DNA of 64,000 bases from assembly GCF_005222815.1 (NCBI RefSeq), contig NZ_STGB01000004.1, positions 868,001 to 932,000 on the forward strand, written 5' to 3'. The position numbers were made by a program, and so were the translations under genes. Positions 43,119 through 50,525 of this stretch are shown here, piece by piece. The notes under the pieces were generated by a model. That model was not told the origin of the DNA, ran no database searches, and was given only the letters and a program-made list of their open reading frames with translations. Position 1 is the stretch's first letter. Every line of letters starts with the position of its first letter. Origin of the DNA: Roseomonas sp. AR75 (lineage in GTDB: Bacteria > Pseudomonadota > Alphaproteobacteria > Acetobacterales > Acetobacteraceae).

Positions 43119-43127
43119 CGCGCCCCG

Positions 43128-43490
43128 TCAGCCGCAGGGCGGCAGGATCAGCACCGGCACCGCTTCCCAGAGGATGGCGAGCGAAGACAGCAGGGCCACC
43201 GCGACGGTGAGCCAGGTGAGGAAGTGCGGCTCGTGCTCGCCTGCCCGGGCCGTCATGCCGTCGGCCAGCCGGCGCCAGGCTGCGATGCCGACAGCCGCCA
43301 CGGCGAGCAATGCGAACGCGGTCAGCCCGAGCACCAGGGCCGGTACCAGATCATGGCCGAGCAATGTGGCGTCCGGCGCGGCACGCATGCAGGCCGTGGC
43401 CTGCGCGCAGTAGATCGCGAGAAAGTGGATCGCCCAGATGATGAGCGCGCCGATCGCACCGATCAGCGGAAACAGGCCGCGGCCGCGCAT
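43128..43490 (-). CDS. Small membrane protein of the cytochrome oxidase operon
   Basis: 120 residues with about three membrane segments: LFPLIGAIGALIIWAIHFLA, VPALVLGLTAFALLAVAAVG and FLTWLTVAVALLSSLAILWE, ending in a Pro-Cys-Gly tail. It contains YCAQATACMR between TM1 and TM2, two Cys that could bind metal. It starts on the stop of the oxidase gene (TGATG). Position suggests an accessory or small subunit of the oxidase. I do not recognise a named family. Confidence 0.75.
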   Translation of the reverse strand: MRGRGLFPLIGAIGALIIWAIHFLAIYCAQATACMRAAPDATLLGHDLVPALVLGLTAFALLAVAAVGIAAWRRLADGMTARAGEHEPHFLTWLTVAVALLSSLAILWEAVPVLILPPCG

Positions 43491-46051
43491 CAGCCCGTTC
43501 CCGCAAGCCGTGGAAAGAGATGGGTCAGCGCCAGCCCGGCGAGGGCCTGCGCCGTGGCGTAGAACCAGAAGATGCGGACATTGTCGAAGGTGACGCGGCG
43601 CACCGGGTCGATCAGCCCGGCAAAGGCGCGGGCCGCGGTGTAGAGCGCCATCAGCGCCAGCAGGGCGGCGTGGAAGCCCTGCCAGAACTGGTTGGCAAAG
43701 ACCGACGCGGCGAAGGCATGCGCAGTCGGCCGCAGCCCCGAATCCCACCACGCCCCCAGGTCGAGCGCGACGCCCGAGACGAAGAGCACCAGCGCGCCCA
43801 GCAACAGCACCGCCATCACGCGCGGCCGTGTGCGCCGCAAGGCCAGGTCGGACAGCCACACCGCGACGGCACCACCGGCGACCAGCACGGCGGCGGCGGC
43901 GGGCTGCAGCAGGTCCGGCAGCACGGTGCCATCCGGCGGCCAGCCTGGCTGCGCTTGCGACAGCCAGAGGAAGGCGTGGGTGAAGATCAGGCAGCCGAAG
44001 GTGGTGGCGTCCACCAGGATCAGCACCACCATCGCCCACCAGCCGACGCTGTCGCTGCCGGTGATGTACACCGGCAGGCGCAGGCCGCCGCCGATCTCCG
44101 CCTTATCGATGACCGGGCCCAGATCCGTGCCCGTCCAAAGCCACCAGATCACGGCCGCCAGCGCGACGACGCCGAACACCGCAGCCAGCCACACCAGCTG
44201 CACCGTCAGCGACAGGAAGAAGCCGGCCGTGCCGATGGCGGCGATCACGTGGCCCCAGCCCGGGCCAGGGATGATGGCGACGTATTGCGGCCGCGCTTCC
44301 ACCGGGCTCGTCACGATGGTCTCGCGCAGGCCGGTCACGGTGCCTGGAAGAAAATGCCGCCCCTGCTCCACCTCTTCCGAGAGGTTGGGGTTGTCCCACA
44401 GCGGCTCGCGGCTGTGGATGCGCGGTATGCTGCGCGCGGCGTAGTTGCCCTGCGGAAGCCATTCCAGCGTGCCGCCCTTGTACGGGTTGCCCTCCGCATC
44501 GTTGGAGATGCGGAAGTGCAGCACGAGGTCCACGATCAGCAGGACAACGCCCAGGGCGGCGATCCCCGCGCCGATGGTGGAGGCCATGTTCCACGGATCC
44601 AGACCCATGCCTTCCGGATAGGTCCAGACACGTCGCGGCATGCCCATCAGGCCGCTGACATGCATCGGGAAGAAGGTCAGGTTCACGCCGATGAAGAGCA
44701 GCCAGAACACCCAGGTGCCGAGCTTCTCCGACATGCGCCGGCCGCTTGCGGACGCTGCCCAGTAGTAGATGCCGGCGATCAGCGGGAAGACCATGCCGCC
44801 GATCAGCACGTAATGCAGATGCGCCACGATGAAGTAGGTGTCGTGCGCCTGCCAGTCGAAGGGCACGACCGCCACCATCACGCCGGTGAGCCCGCCGAGC
44901 ACGAAGATGAAGAGGAAGCCGAAGACGAACAGCATCGGCACTTTCAGGCTGGGTCGTCCGGTGGCGATGGTGGCGATCCAGGCGAAGACCTGGATGCCGG
45001 TCGGCACCGACACCGCGAAGGACGCCGCGGAGAAGAAGCCCAGCGAAAGCGAGGGAATGCCGGTGGCGAACATGTGGTGCACCCACAGCCCGAAGCTCAG
45101 GAAGCCGGTGCCCACCAGCGCCATCGCCACCAGCCCGTAGCCCACCATGCGCGCCTGCACCATGGCCGGGATGATCATGGAAACCGCGCCCGCGGCGGGC
45201 AGGAAGATGATGTAGACCTCGGGGTGGCCGAAGAACCAGAACAGGTGCTGCCACAGCAGCGGATCGCCGCCGCGGTCGGCCAGGAAGAAGGGCCAGTCGA
45301 AGGCACGCTCCAGTTCCAGAAGCACCGTCGCCCAGATCACGGCCGGGAAGGCGAAGACGATCATCACCGCGAAGACCAGCATCGCCCAGGCAAAGAGAGG
45401 CATCCGACCCAGGCTCATGCCCGGCGCGCGATTGCGCAGGATGCCCACGATGATCTCGATGGCGCCGGCGATCGCGGAGATCTCGATGAAGCCTATGCCG
45501 AGCAGCCAGAAATCCTGGTTGATGCCGGGCGAGTAGGCCTTGCTGGTCAGCGGGGGATACATGAACCAGCCGCCATCGGGTGCGAGATCGAAGAACAGCG
45601 AGCAGAAGAACGCCGTGCCGCCGATCGCGTAGGCCCAGAAGGCGAAGGCGGAGAGGCGCGGGAAGGGCAGGTCGCGCGCGGCGAGCATCGCCGGCAGCAG
45701 ATAGACGCCGAGCGCTTCCACCGCCGGCACGGCAAACAGGAACATCATCGCCGTGCCATGCACGGTGAAGAACTGGTTGTACCGGTTGGCGTCCAGGAAG
45801 TCGTTGCCGGGCACGGCAAGCTGCGTGCGCATCAGCAGCGAGAGGATGATCGCGAAGACGCAGAACAGCCCGGCGGTGCCGAGATAGAGCGTGCCGATCC
45901 AGTTGTTGTTGACCACGGTGACGAAGCGCCACCCACGCGGGCGACGCCAGACCCGCTCCAGCTCCTCCAGCTCGCCCGCCGGCCGCGGCAGGTCGTTCGG
46001 CAGCGGCGCCTCCGCGGAAAGCGGATCGAGCGGGCGGCCCGGCGGCGTCAC
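43490..46051 (-). CDS. Cytochrome c oxidase subunit I-III fusion (CoxA-CoxC)
   Basis: 853 residues from a GTG that overlaps the subunit II stop. Residues about 45-590 are a haem-copper oxidase subunit I: the low-spin haem His in FFTVHGTAMM (about 98), the CuB His and cross-linked Tyr in FGHPEVYI, the CuB His pair in VHHMF, and the haem a3/a ligands in HDTYFIVAHLHYV. Residues about 640-853 have the fold of subunit III (GWWAMVVLILVDATTFGCLI, HAFLWLSQAQPGW). One chain therefore supplies both subunits, as in some caa3-type oxidases. It sits in the inner membrane, pumping protons while reducing oxygen. Confidence 0.92.
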   Translation of the reverse strand: MTPPGRPLDPLSAEAPLPNDLPRPAGELEELERVWRRPRGWRFVTVVNNNWIGTLYLGTAGLFCVFAIILSLLMRTQLAVPGNDFLDANRYNQFFTVHGTAMMFLFAVPAVEALGVYLLPAMLAARDLPFPRLSAFAFWAYAIGGTAFFCSLFFDLAPDGGWFMYPPLTSKAYSPGINQDFWLLGIGFIEISAIAGAIEIIVGILRNRAPGMSLGRMPLFAWAMLVFAVMIVFAFPAVIWATVLLELERAFDWPFFLADRGGDPLLWQHLFWFFGHPEVYIIFLPAAGAVSMIIPAMVQARMVGYGLVAMALVGTGFLSFGLWVHHMFATGIPSLSLGFFSAASFAVSVPTGIQVFAWIATIATGRPSLKVPMLFVFGFLFIFVLGGLTGVMVAVVPFDWQAHDTYFIVAHLHYVLIGGMVFPLIAGIYYWAASASGRRMSEKLGTWVFWLLFIGVNLTFFPMHVSGLMGMPRRVWTYPEGMGLDPWNMASTIGAGIAALGVVLLIVDLVLHFRISNDAEGNPYKGGTLEWLPQGNYAARSIPRIHSREPLWDNPNLSEEVEQGRHFLPGTVTGLRETIVTSPVEARPQYVAIIPGPGWGHVIAAIGTAGFFLSLTVQLVWLAAVFGVVALAAVIWWLWTGTDLGPVIDKAEIGGGLRLPVYITGSDSVGWWAMVVLILVDATTFGCLIFTHAFLWLSQAQPGWPPDGTVLPDLLQPAAAAVLVAGGAVAVWLSDLALRRTRPRVMAVLLLGALVLFVSGVALDLGAWWDSGLRPTAHAFAASVFANQFWQGFHAALLALMALYTAARAFAGLIDPVRRVTFDNVRIFWFYATAQALAGLALTHLFPRLAGTG

Positions 46052-46989
46052 TTCAGGCTCTCCAGCCAGGCAGCGACGGCGCGAAGCTGCGGCCCCTCGA
46101 GGACGGCGGCGAAGGACGGCATGGCATTCCCCGGCTTGAGGTCCTGCGCGCCGGCGATCCAGCCCGCCATCGTGCCGCGATGGTTGTCGAGCAATCCTGC
46201 GGCGAGCGAGAGGCGGCTGCCGACATGCGTCAGCTCCGGCCCCAATCGCCCCGCCCATTCCGTACCGCGCACGGTGTGGCACGCACCGCAACCGACCTCG
46301 CCGAAGGCCCGCCGGCCCATGGCGAGGAACGGGTCGTCCGGCTCCACGGCCGGGCTGCGTTGGCGTTGCAGCCATGCCTCGTATTGCTCCGGCGTCTCCG
46401 CGACGACGAAGAAGGCCATCAACGCGTGCTGCACGCCGCAATACTCGGTGCACTGCCCGCGCATGATGCCGGTTCGGTCGGCGCGGATCACGCGCCGGTT
46501 CACGCGGCCGGGGATCATGTCGATCTTGCCGTGCAGCGCCGGGATCCAGACGGAGTGGATCACGTCGGCGGACGACACCTCCAGCACCACGTCGCGCCCC
46601 GTGGGGATGCGGATCTCGTTGGCGGTGACGAAGGCGGCACCGGTCTCCGTCGCCGGATAGCGCAGCTCCCACCAGAACTGGTGGCCGATCATCTCGATGC
46701 GCAGCGGCGGCGGGCCGCCGGGCAGCGGCAGGCTCACCGTGCGCCCGACCAGCAGCGCATGCACCAGCAGGGCGCTGAGCACCACCACGGGAAACCCGAC
46801 CCCCGCCGCCAGGATGAAGCGGTGAGATCCGAGTGTGGCGCGCGTACGCGGCCCTGCCATCATCGCGAGCAGCACGAACAGCGCGACCGCGCCGAATATG
46901 ATGGCCGCGCCGCCGAACAGCAGCCAGGCGAGATCAGAGAGTTGCGTGCCGTAGGGTCCGGCAGGCGCCAGGACGGATTGCCGATTCAT
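46048..46989 (-). CDS. ctaC: Cytochrome c oxidase subunit II with C-terminal cytochrome c domain
   Basis: 313 residues. Two N-terminal membrane helices are followed by the cupredoxin domain with CuA ligands: His in DVIHSVWIPALHGKID and C-TEY-C-GVQ-H-AL-M in the segment GQCTEYCGVQHALMAFF. A c-type haem site follows: CGACH, then the likely Met ligand in GNAMPSFAAV. Fused cytochrome c defines caa3-type oxidases. The mature N-terminus shows no clear signal cleavage site. It overlaps the genes on both sides by 4 nt. Confidence 0.93.
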   Translation of the reverse strand: MNRQSVLAPAGPYGTQLSDLAWLLFGGAAIIFGAVALFVLLAMMAGPRTRATLGSHRFILAAGVGFPVVVLSALLVHALLVGRTVSLPLPGGPPPLRIEMIGHQFWWELRYPATETGAAFVTANEIRIPTGRDVVLEVSSADVIHSVWIPALHGKIDMIPGRVNRRVIRADRTGIMRGQCTEYCGVQHALMAFFVVAETPEQYEAWLQRQRSPAVEPDDPFLAMGRRAFGEVGCGACHTVRGTEWAGRLGPELTHVGSRLSLAAGLLDNHRGTMAGWIAGAQDLKPGNAMPSFAAVLEGPQLRAVAAWLESLK

Positions 46990-47333
46990 CTCAGAGTCGC
47001 GAGGAAGGCGGTGATGTGGCGTGCCTCGGCCTCGTCCAAGCCAAGGCGCGGCATGGCCGTGCCGGGCGCGATGGCGGGCGGATCGCGCAGCCAGCGCCGC
47101 ATGTTCTGCGGGGTGTTCGGCAGGATGCCCGCGATGTAGCGCCCGGCGCCCACGCCGCGCAGCGGCGGCCCGACATGACTGCGCGGCCCGCGCAGCCCGG
47201 GCACGACATGGCAGGCGGTGCAGCCATGCATGGCGACCAGCCGCCGCCCGAGCGCGGGATCGCCCTGGGCAACGGCCTGCCCGGCGGTGGCGAGCAGGAC
47301 GATGGCGGCGCAGGTCACGCGCGCGACGATCAC
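46986..47333 (-). CDS. Small exported cytochrome c
   Basis: 115 residues from a GTG at 47333 that overlaps the ctaG stop. Signal peptide VIVARVTCAAIVLLATAGQA, then the haem motif HGCTACHVVPG and a late Met in GTAMPRLGLDEAEA as the probable sixth ligand. It likely shuttles electrons to the oxidase in the periplasm. Four-nt overlap with the subunit II gene. Confidence 0.85.
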   Translation of the reverse strand: MIVARVTCAAIVLLATAGQAVAQGDPALGRRLVAMHGCTACHVVPGLRGPRSHVGPPLRGVGAGRYIAGILPNTPQNMRRWLRDPPAIAPGTAMPRLGLDEAEARHITAFLATLR

Positions 47334-48064
47334 AAGGCAGCCACGTCCGGGCGCGGCCGCGGCAGTGCGGCGAGCGCGGCGACCATCACGGCGGCGAAGA
47401 GCAGGCCCCCCGGCACCCACATCACAAGTCCGCCAAGCTGCTGGTCCTCCAACGGGGTCAGCCCCCAGGACAGCGTCACGGCGGGGACGTGCGGCGCGTA
47501 GAGCGCGCGGGGCGCGAAGGTCAGCAATGCACCGAGGGCGCCCATCTGCAGACCCGTCACGAGCCCTGCCAGCGCCGACGCGATTGGCCGCGCGCTGCGG
47601 GCGCCGAGGATTGCGGCCCAGAGCCAGGTCGCCGAGACGGCCAGCGTCGCATGCATCCACCACCAGGCGATGCCGTCGGGGTGAAAGCTGGCGGCGTAGG
47701 GGCGCGGCAAGTGCCAAAGCCAGAACAGCGCTGCAAAAAGCGCGGCGGCGGGCAGTGGCGCTGGCGCGACCAAGCCGGTTCGCGCCAACGCCCTGCCGAG
47801 CAGCGGCGCCGCGACCAGGACGATCAGCAGGTGCTGCAGCACGCGGGCCCCGAAGAGCGCCACGGCGAGATTGCAGAGCGGCGATACCAGCGCCAGCGCG
47901 AGCACGAGCCAGCCCAGTGCCGCAGCGGCACGCGCGGCACCGCCGCGGCAGGCGGCGGCGAGCCCGAGCGCAACGAGCCCGAGGATACCGAGCAGCAGCG
48001 GGTCCATGTTCCATGCCACGCCGCCAGGCAGGGGCGGGGCGCCGCAATAGGGCAGCCCCGTCAT
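47330..48064 (-). CDS. ctaG: Cytochrome c oxidase assembly protein, CtaG (caa3) family
   Basis: 244 residues with about seven membrane segments. Motifs shared with Bacillus-type CtaG are SPLCNLAVALFGARVLQHLL, FWLWHLPRPY, WWMHATLAVSATWLW and TPLEDQQLGGLVMWVPGGLL. The family is needed for building caa3 oxidase, probably at the copper-insertion step. ATG at 48064 overlaps the regulator stop (TGATG); a GTG 3 nt upstream is an alternative. Confidence 0.88.
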   Translation of the reverse strand: MTGLPYCGAPPLPGGVAWNMDPLLLGILGLVALGLAAACRGGAARAAAALGWLVLALALVSPLCNLAVALFGARVLQHLLIVLVAAPLLGRALARTGLVAPAPLPAAALFAALFWLWHLPRPYAASFHPDGIAWWWMHATLAVSATWLWAAILGARSARPIASALAGLVTGLQMGALGALLTFAPRALYAPHVPAVTLSWGLTPLEDQQLGGLVMWVPGGLLFAAVMVAALAALPRPRPDVAAL

Positions 48065-48732
48065 CACCGCCCGTCCTGAGGCACCGGCGCCTTCGCGACG
48101 ATCGCATCGGCGGCAGCGACACCGGCCGCCAGGGCGATGCGTACCGCCTCCGGCAGGCTGCGCGCGCCCAGCTTCGTCATCAGCTTGCCGCGATGGATTT
48201 CCACCGTGCGGGGGCTGATGCCGAGATCCTGCGCGATCACCTTGTTCTGCCTTCCGGCGACGAGGCCCTGCAGCACCTGCGTCTCGCGTGCCGACAGCGT
48301 GGCGACGCGGGCCTCCGCTTCCGCAACACGCCGGACCTCCTCCAGCGCTTGGTCTGCGCGGCGGAGGGCATCCGCCACGGCGCGCAGCACGTCGTCCGGG
48401 CAGAACGGCTTCTCGATCACGTCGCAGGCGCCCGCCTTCATCGCGCGCACGGCCATGCCCACATCGCCGTGCGCGGCGATCACGATCACCGGATGCGCCA
48501 TGCGCTGTTCGGCCAGCGCATGCTGCACCGCGGGGCCATCCACCCCGGCCATGCGCAGGTTGAGGAGGACGCAGCCGAAAGGCAGGCCTTCCTGCGCGGC
48601 GCGCAGGAAGGCCGCTGCGCTGGGGAACGTCTCAACGCCGAAGCCCGCCGCTTCGAGCATGGTCGCGAGAGGCCTCGGAACGGATGTCTCGTCGTCGACA
48701 ACATGCGTGATGCGGACATCGGCCGACGACAT
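48064..48732 (-). CDS. FixJ/NarL-type response regulator with altered phosphoacceptor
   Basis: 222 residues from the ATG at 48732 (GGGAGG 5 nt upstream; adjacent ATG at 48735). The receiver domain (about 1-125) has the acidic pair D13-D14 in HVVDDE and the Lys in VIEKPF (108), but the phosphoacceptor Asp is Asn: VLLNLRMAGVDG, N58. The conserved Thr/Ser is Ala: VIVIAAHGD, A86. The C-terminal LuxR-type helix-turn-helix (SARETQVLQGLVAGRQNKVI, DLGISPRTVEIHRGKLMTKL) is intact. It may bind DNA without phosphorylation. It is the first gene of the oxidase operon, overlapping ctaG, with no sensor kinase gene in the window. Confidence 0.87.
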   Translation of the reverse strand: MSSADVRITHVVDDETSVPRPLATMLEAAGFGVETFPSAAAFLRAAQEGLPFGCVLLNLRMAGVDGPAVQHALAEQRMAHPVIVIAAHGDVGMAVRAMKAGACDVIEKPFCPDDVLRAVADALRRADQALEEVRRVAEAEARVATLSARETQVLQGLVAGRQNKVIAQDLGISPRTVEIHRGKLMTKLGARSLPEAVRIALAAGVAAADAIVAKAPVPQDGR

Positions 48733-48735
48733 CAT

Positions 48736-49029
48736 GGCCTCCCTTGCGCGATTTGCGGTGGCGCCGATCATGGCGGCAATGAGGCAACACCTGTGCCGGC
48801 CGCGGGTTCATCCCAGGCCTGCGCGTCAGCGACGATGCGCGCCCCTGCCACGCGCATCGAACGCGCCGATGCGTATCGGTTTCCCTCCGTTGCGTAGGTA
48901 GCAGCACGGAGTCCCCCCGCGCTGCCTGCGCCTCCAAGTCCCGTCGTCGAGTGCGTCGCCATCTCCGCCCGCTGGATCGCCGGCCGGCCGAGGTGCATGC
49001 GACGCACGCCCGAACGAAGGAGACAGGGA
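48736..49029. promoter_or_regulatory. Divergent region between the regulator/oxidase operon and the PRC-barrel gene
   Basis: 294 nt with no gene. It must hold promoters for both directions. Open frames over it are arginine/proline-rich and not credible. I see no clear sigma70 or EcfG-type boxes. Confidence 0.35.
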
Positions 49030-50487
49030 ATGACGAAGACGGAACGAACCACGCTGCGCAGCACGTCGCGGCACGGGCTGGCGAGTGGCGTTGCGGCGCT
49101 GGCGCTCTTGCTGGGCGCGCCTGCCCTCGCTCAGCCGCAGCCGCCGCAACGCGCGCAGTCCGCGCAGCCGGCGCAGGGAGTCCAGGGACAGGCCGGCCAG
49201 GCGCCGAGCCAGCAGGCCGGGAGCAACCAGCCTGCCGTCATGGGGCAGATGCGGACGGCGGAGCAGTCGTTGCGCGTGGCGCAGCAGCAGCTCTCAAGCG
49301 GCCAGAATGCGAACATTCCGCAGGCGCGCACGGCGGTGACTGCAGGCATGACCGTGATCGGCCGCGTGCCGAACGACGTGCAGCAGGGTGAGGAATTCCG
49401 TACGGCGCGCGAGCAGCTGACCGAGGCGAACCAGGCCCTGCAGGGGCAGCAGCCCGATGCGCGGCAGGCGGCCAACCAGCTCGGCGAGGCGGCCGATGCG
49501 CTGGCCGCGCTGGCCCGGCGCATGGGCAACACGGCGGATGCGGGCCAGTTGGGGCAGCGCACGAGCCAGCAGGCGCAGGGTCAGCAGGCGCAGGGCCAGC
49601 CAGCCCAGGGTCAGCAGACGCAGGGTCAGCAGACGCAGGGTCAGCAGACGCAGGGTCAGCAGGCACAGGGTCAGGCCGGCCGCGGCGCGCAGATCGCGGT
49701 GCAGCAGCCGGCGCCGCAGGTCACGGTCCAGCAGCCGCAGCCGCAGGTGACGGTGCAGCAGCCCGCGCCGCAGGTGACCGTGCAGCAGCCGCAGCCGCAG
49801 GTGACGGTGCAGCAGCCGCGGCCCGAGGTCACCGTCCGCCAGGCGCAGCCCGAGGTGAGGGTGCAGCAGGCCGAGCCTCAGGTGACAGTGCAGCGCCAGG
49901 GCGAACCGCAGGTGACCGTGCAGCGTCAGGGCGAGGCCCAGGTGACGGTGCAGCGCCAGGGCGAGCCGCAGGTCACCGTGCAGCCCGAGGGGCAGGCGCA
50001 GGTTGAGACCCGCCAGCAGAGCCAGGCCCAGGCAACGCAGCAGCGCGAGCAGCGGGCGCAGCCGCAGGCCGACCAGCGCACCGGCGCGGCCACCACGCCG
50101 GCACCGGCGCAGTCGGCCGGCTCGCAGGCGCAGCAGGCTGCCGCTTCGCCGGCCGCGGGCGTGCCGCTGCAGAGCGTGCAGCGCCTGATCGGCACCAATG
50201 TCTACAGCAGCAACGGCCGGGAATCGGGCGAGGTGCGCAACCTGCTGCTCGACCGCGAGGGCCGTGTGCGGGCCGCGGTGATCGAGTGGGGCGGCTTCCT
50301 CGGCATCGGCGAGAAGGAGGCGCTGGTTCCGATCGAGCGGCTGCGCCTCGGCGAAGCCGGCAACGACCGCGTCACGATGACGATGACACGGGAGGAGCTG
50401 GAGGCGCTGCCGCGCTACGACCGCAACAATGTCGCCGCCTATGGTCGGGATCGTGGCTGGGGCGACGGCGCGCGGATGTATCGCTGA
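49030..50487 (+). CDS. PRC-barrel protein with signal peptide and long Gln-rich repeat region
   Basis: 485 residues. A Sec signal (GLASGVAALALLLGAPALAQ) leads to a Gln/Ala-rich helical part, then two repeat blocks: pentapeptides QQ(A/T)QG (about residues 178-215) and a PQVTVQQPQ-type unit of 9, later 10, residues repeated about ten times (about 228-325). The C-terminal PRC-barrel (residues about 385-450) reads LIGTNVYSSNGRESGEVRNL, RVRAAVIEWGGFLGIGEKEA, LVPIERLRL. PRC barrels bind RNA, protein or photosynthetic partners; here the protein is predicted to be periplasmic. AAGGAGA precedes the ATG. A hairpin follows the stop. Confidence 0.82.
   Translation: MTKTERTTLRSTSRHGLASGVAALALLLGAPALAQPQPPQRAQSAQPAQGVQGQAGQAPSQQAGSNQPAVMGQMRTAEQSLRVAQQQLSSGQNANIPQARTAVTAGMTVIGRVPNDVQQGEEFRTAREQLTEANQALQGQQPDARQAANQLGEAADALAALARRMGNTADAGQLGQRTSQQAQGQQAQGQPAQGQQTQGQQTQGQQTQGQQAQGQAGRGAQIAVQQPAPQVTVQQPQPQVTVQQPAPQVTVQQPQPQVTVQQPRPEVTVRQAQPEVRVQQAEPQVTVQRQGEPQVTVQRQGEAQVTVQRQGEPQVTVQPEGQAQVETRQQSQAQATQQREQRAQPQADQRTGAATTPAPAQSAGSQAQQAAASPAAGVPLQSVQRLIGTNVYSSNGRESGEVRNLLLDREGRVRAAVIEWGGFLGIGEKEALVPIERLRLGEAGNDRVTMTMTREELEALPRYDRNNVAAYGRDRGWGDGARMYR
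49566..49680 (+). repeat. In-frame 15-bp repeats coding QQ(A/T)QG
   Basis: About eight near-identical copies of a 15-bp unit (CAGCAGACGCAGGGT and variants) within the PRC-barrel gene. Four central copies are almost identical at the DNA level, so the number can be expected to vary by slippage or recombination. Confidence 0.75.
49712..50005 (+). repeat. In-frame 27/30-bp repeats coding P(Q/E)VTVQ-type units
   Basis: About ten copies of a unit whose protein form is PQVTVQQPQ (9 residues) in the first part and PQVTVQRQGE (10 residues) in the second. Val-Thr-Val alternation separated by Pro/Gln suggests short beta strands or an extended, cell-wall-spanning stalk. Confidence 0.75.
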
Positions 50488-50493
50488 TCCGGT

Positions 50494-50525
50494 GCGCCGC
50501 CTGGCCTCCGCGGGTCAGGCGGCGC
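50494..50525. terminator. Hairpin between PRC-barrel and DUF2254 genes
   Basis: Perfect 10-bp stem GCGCCGCCTG / CAGGCGGCGC with a 12-nt loop, overlapping the stop codon of the minus-strand DUF2254 gene. It suits bidirectional termination. Confidence 0.6.

Noticed and set aside
43520..46660. A 1046-codon plus-strand open frame across the oxidase genes
   Set aside because: Antisense to subunits with all haem and copper ligands; His/Glu/Arg-rich mirror translation.
49566..50005. Repeat blocks considered as non-coding tandem DNA or CRISPR
   Set aside because: They keep frame within a gene that has a signal peptide and a PRC barrel, so they are coding repeats.
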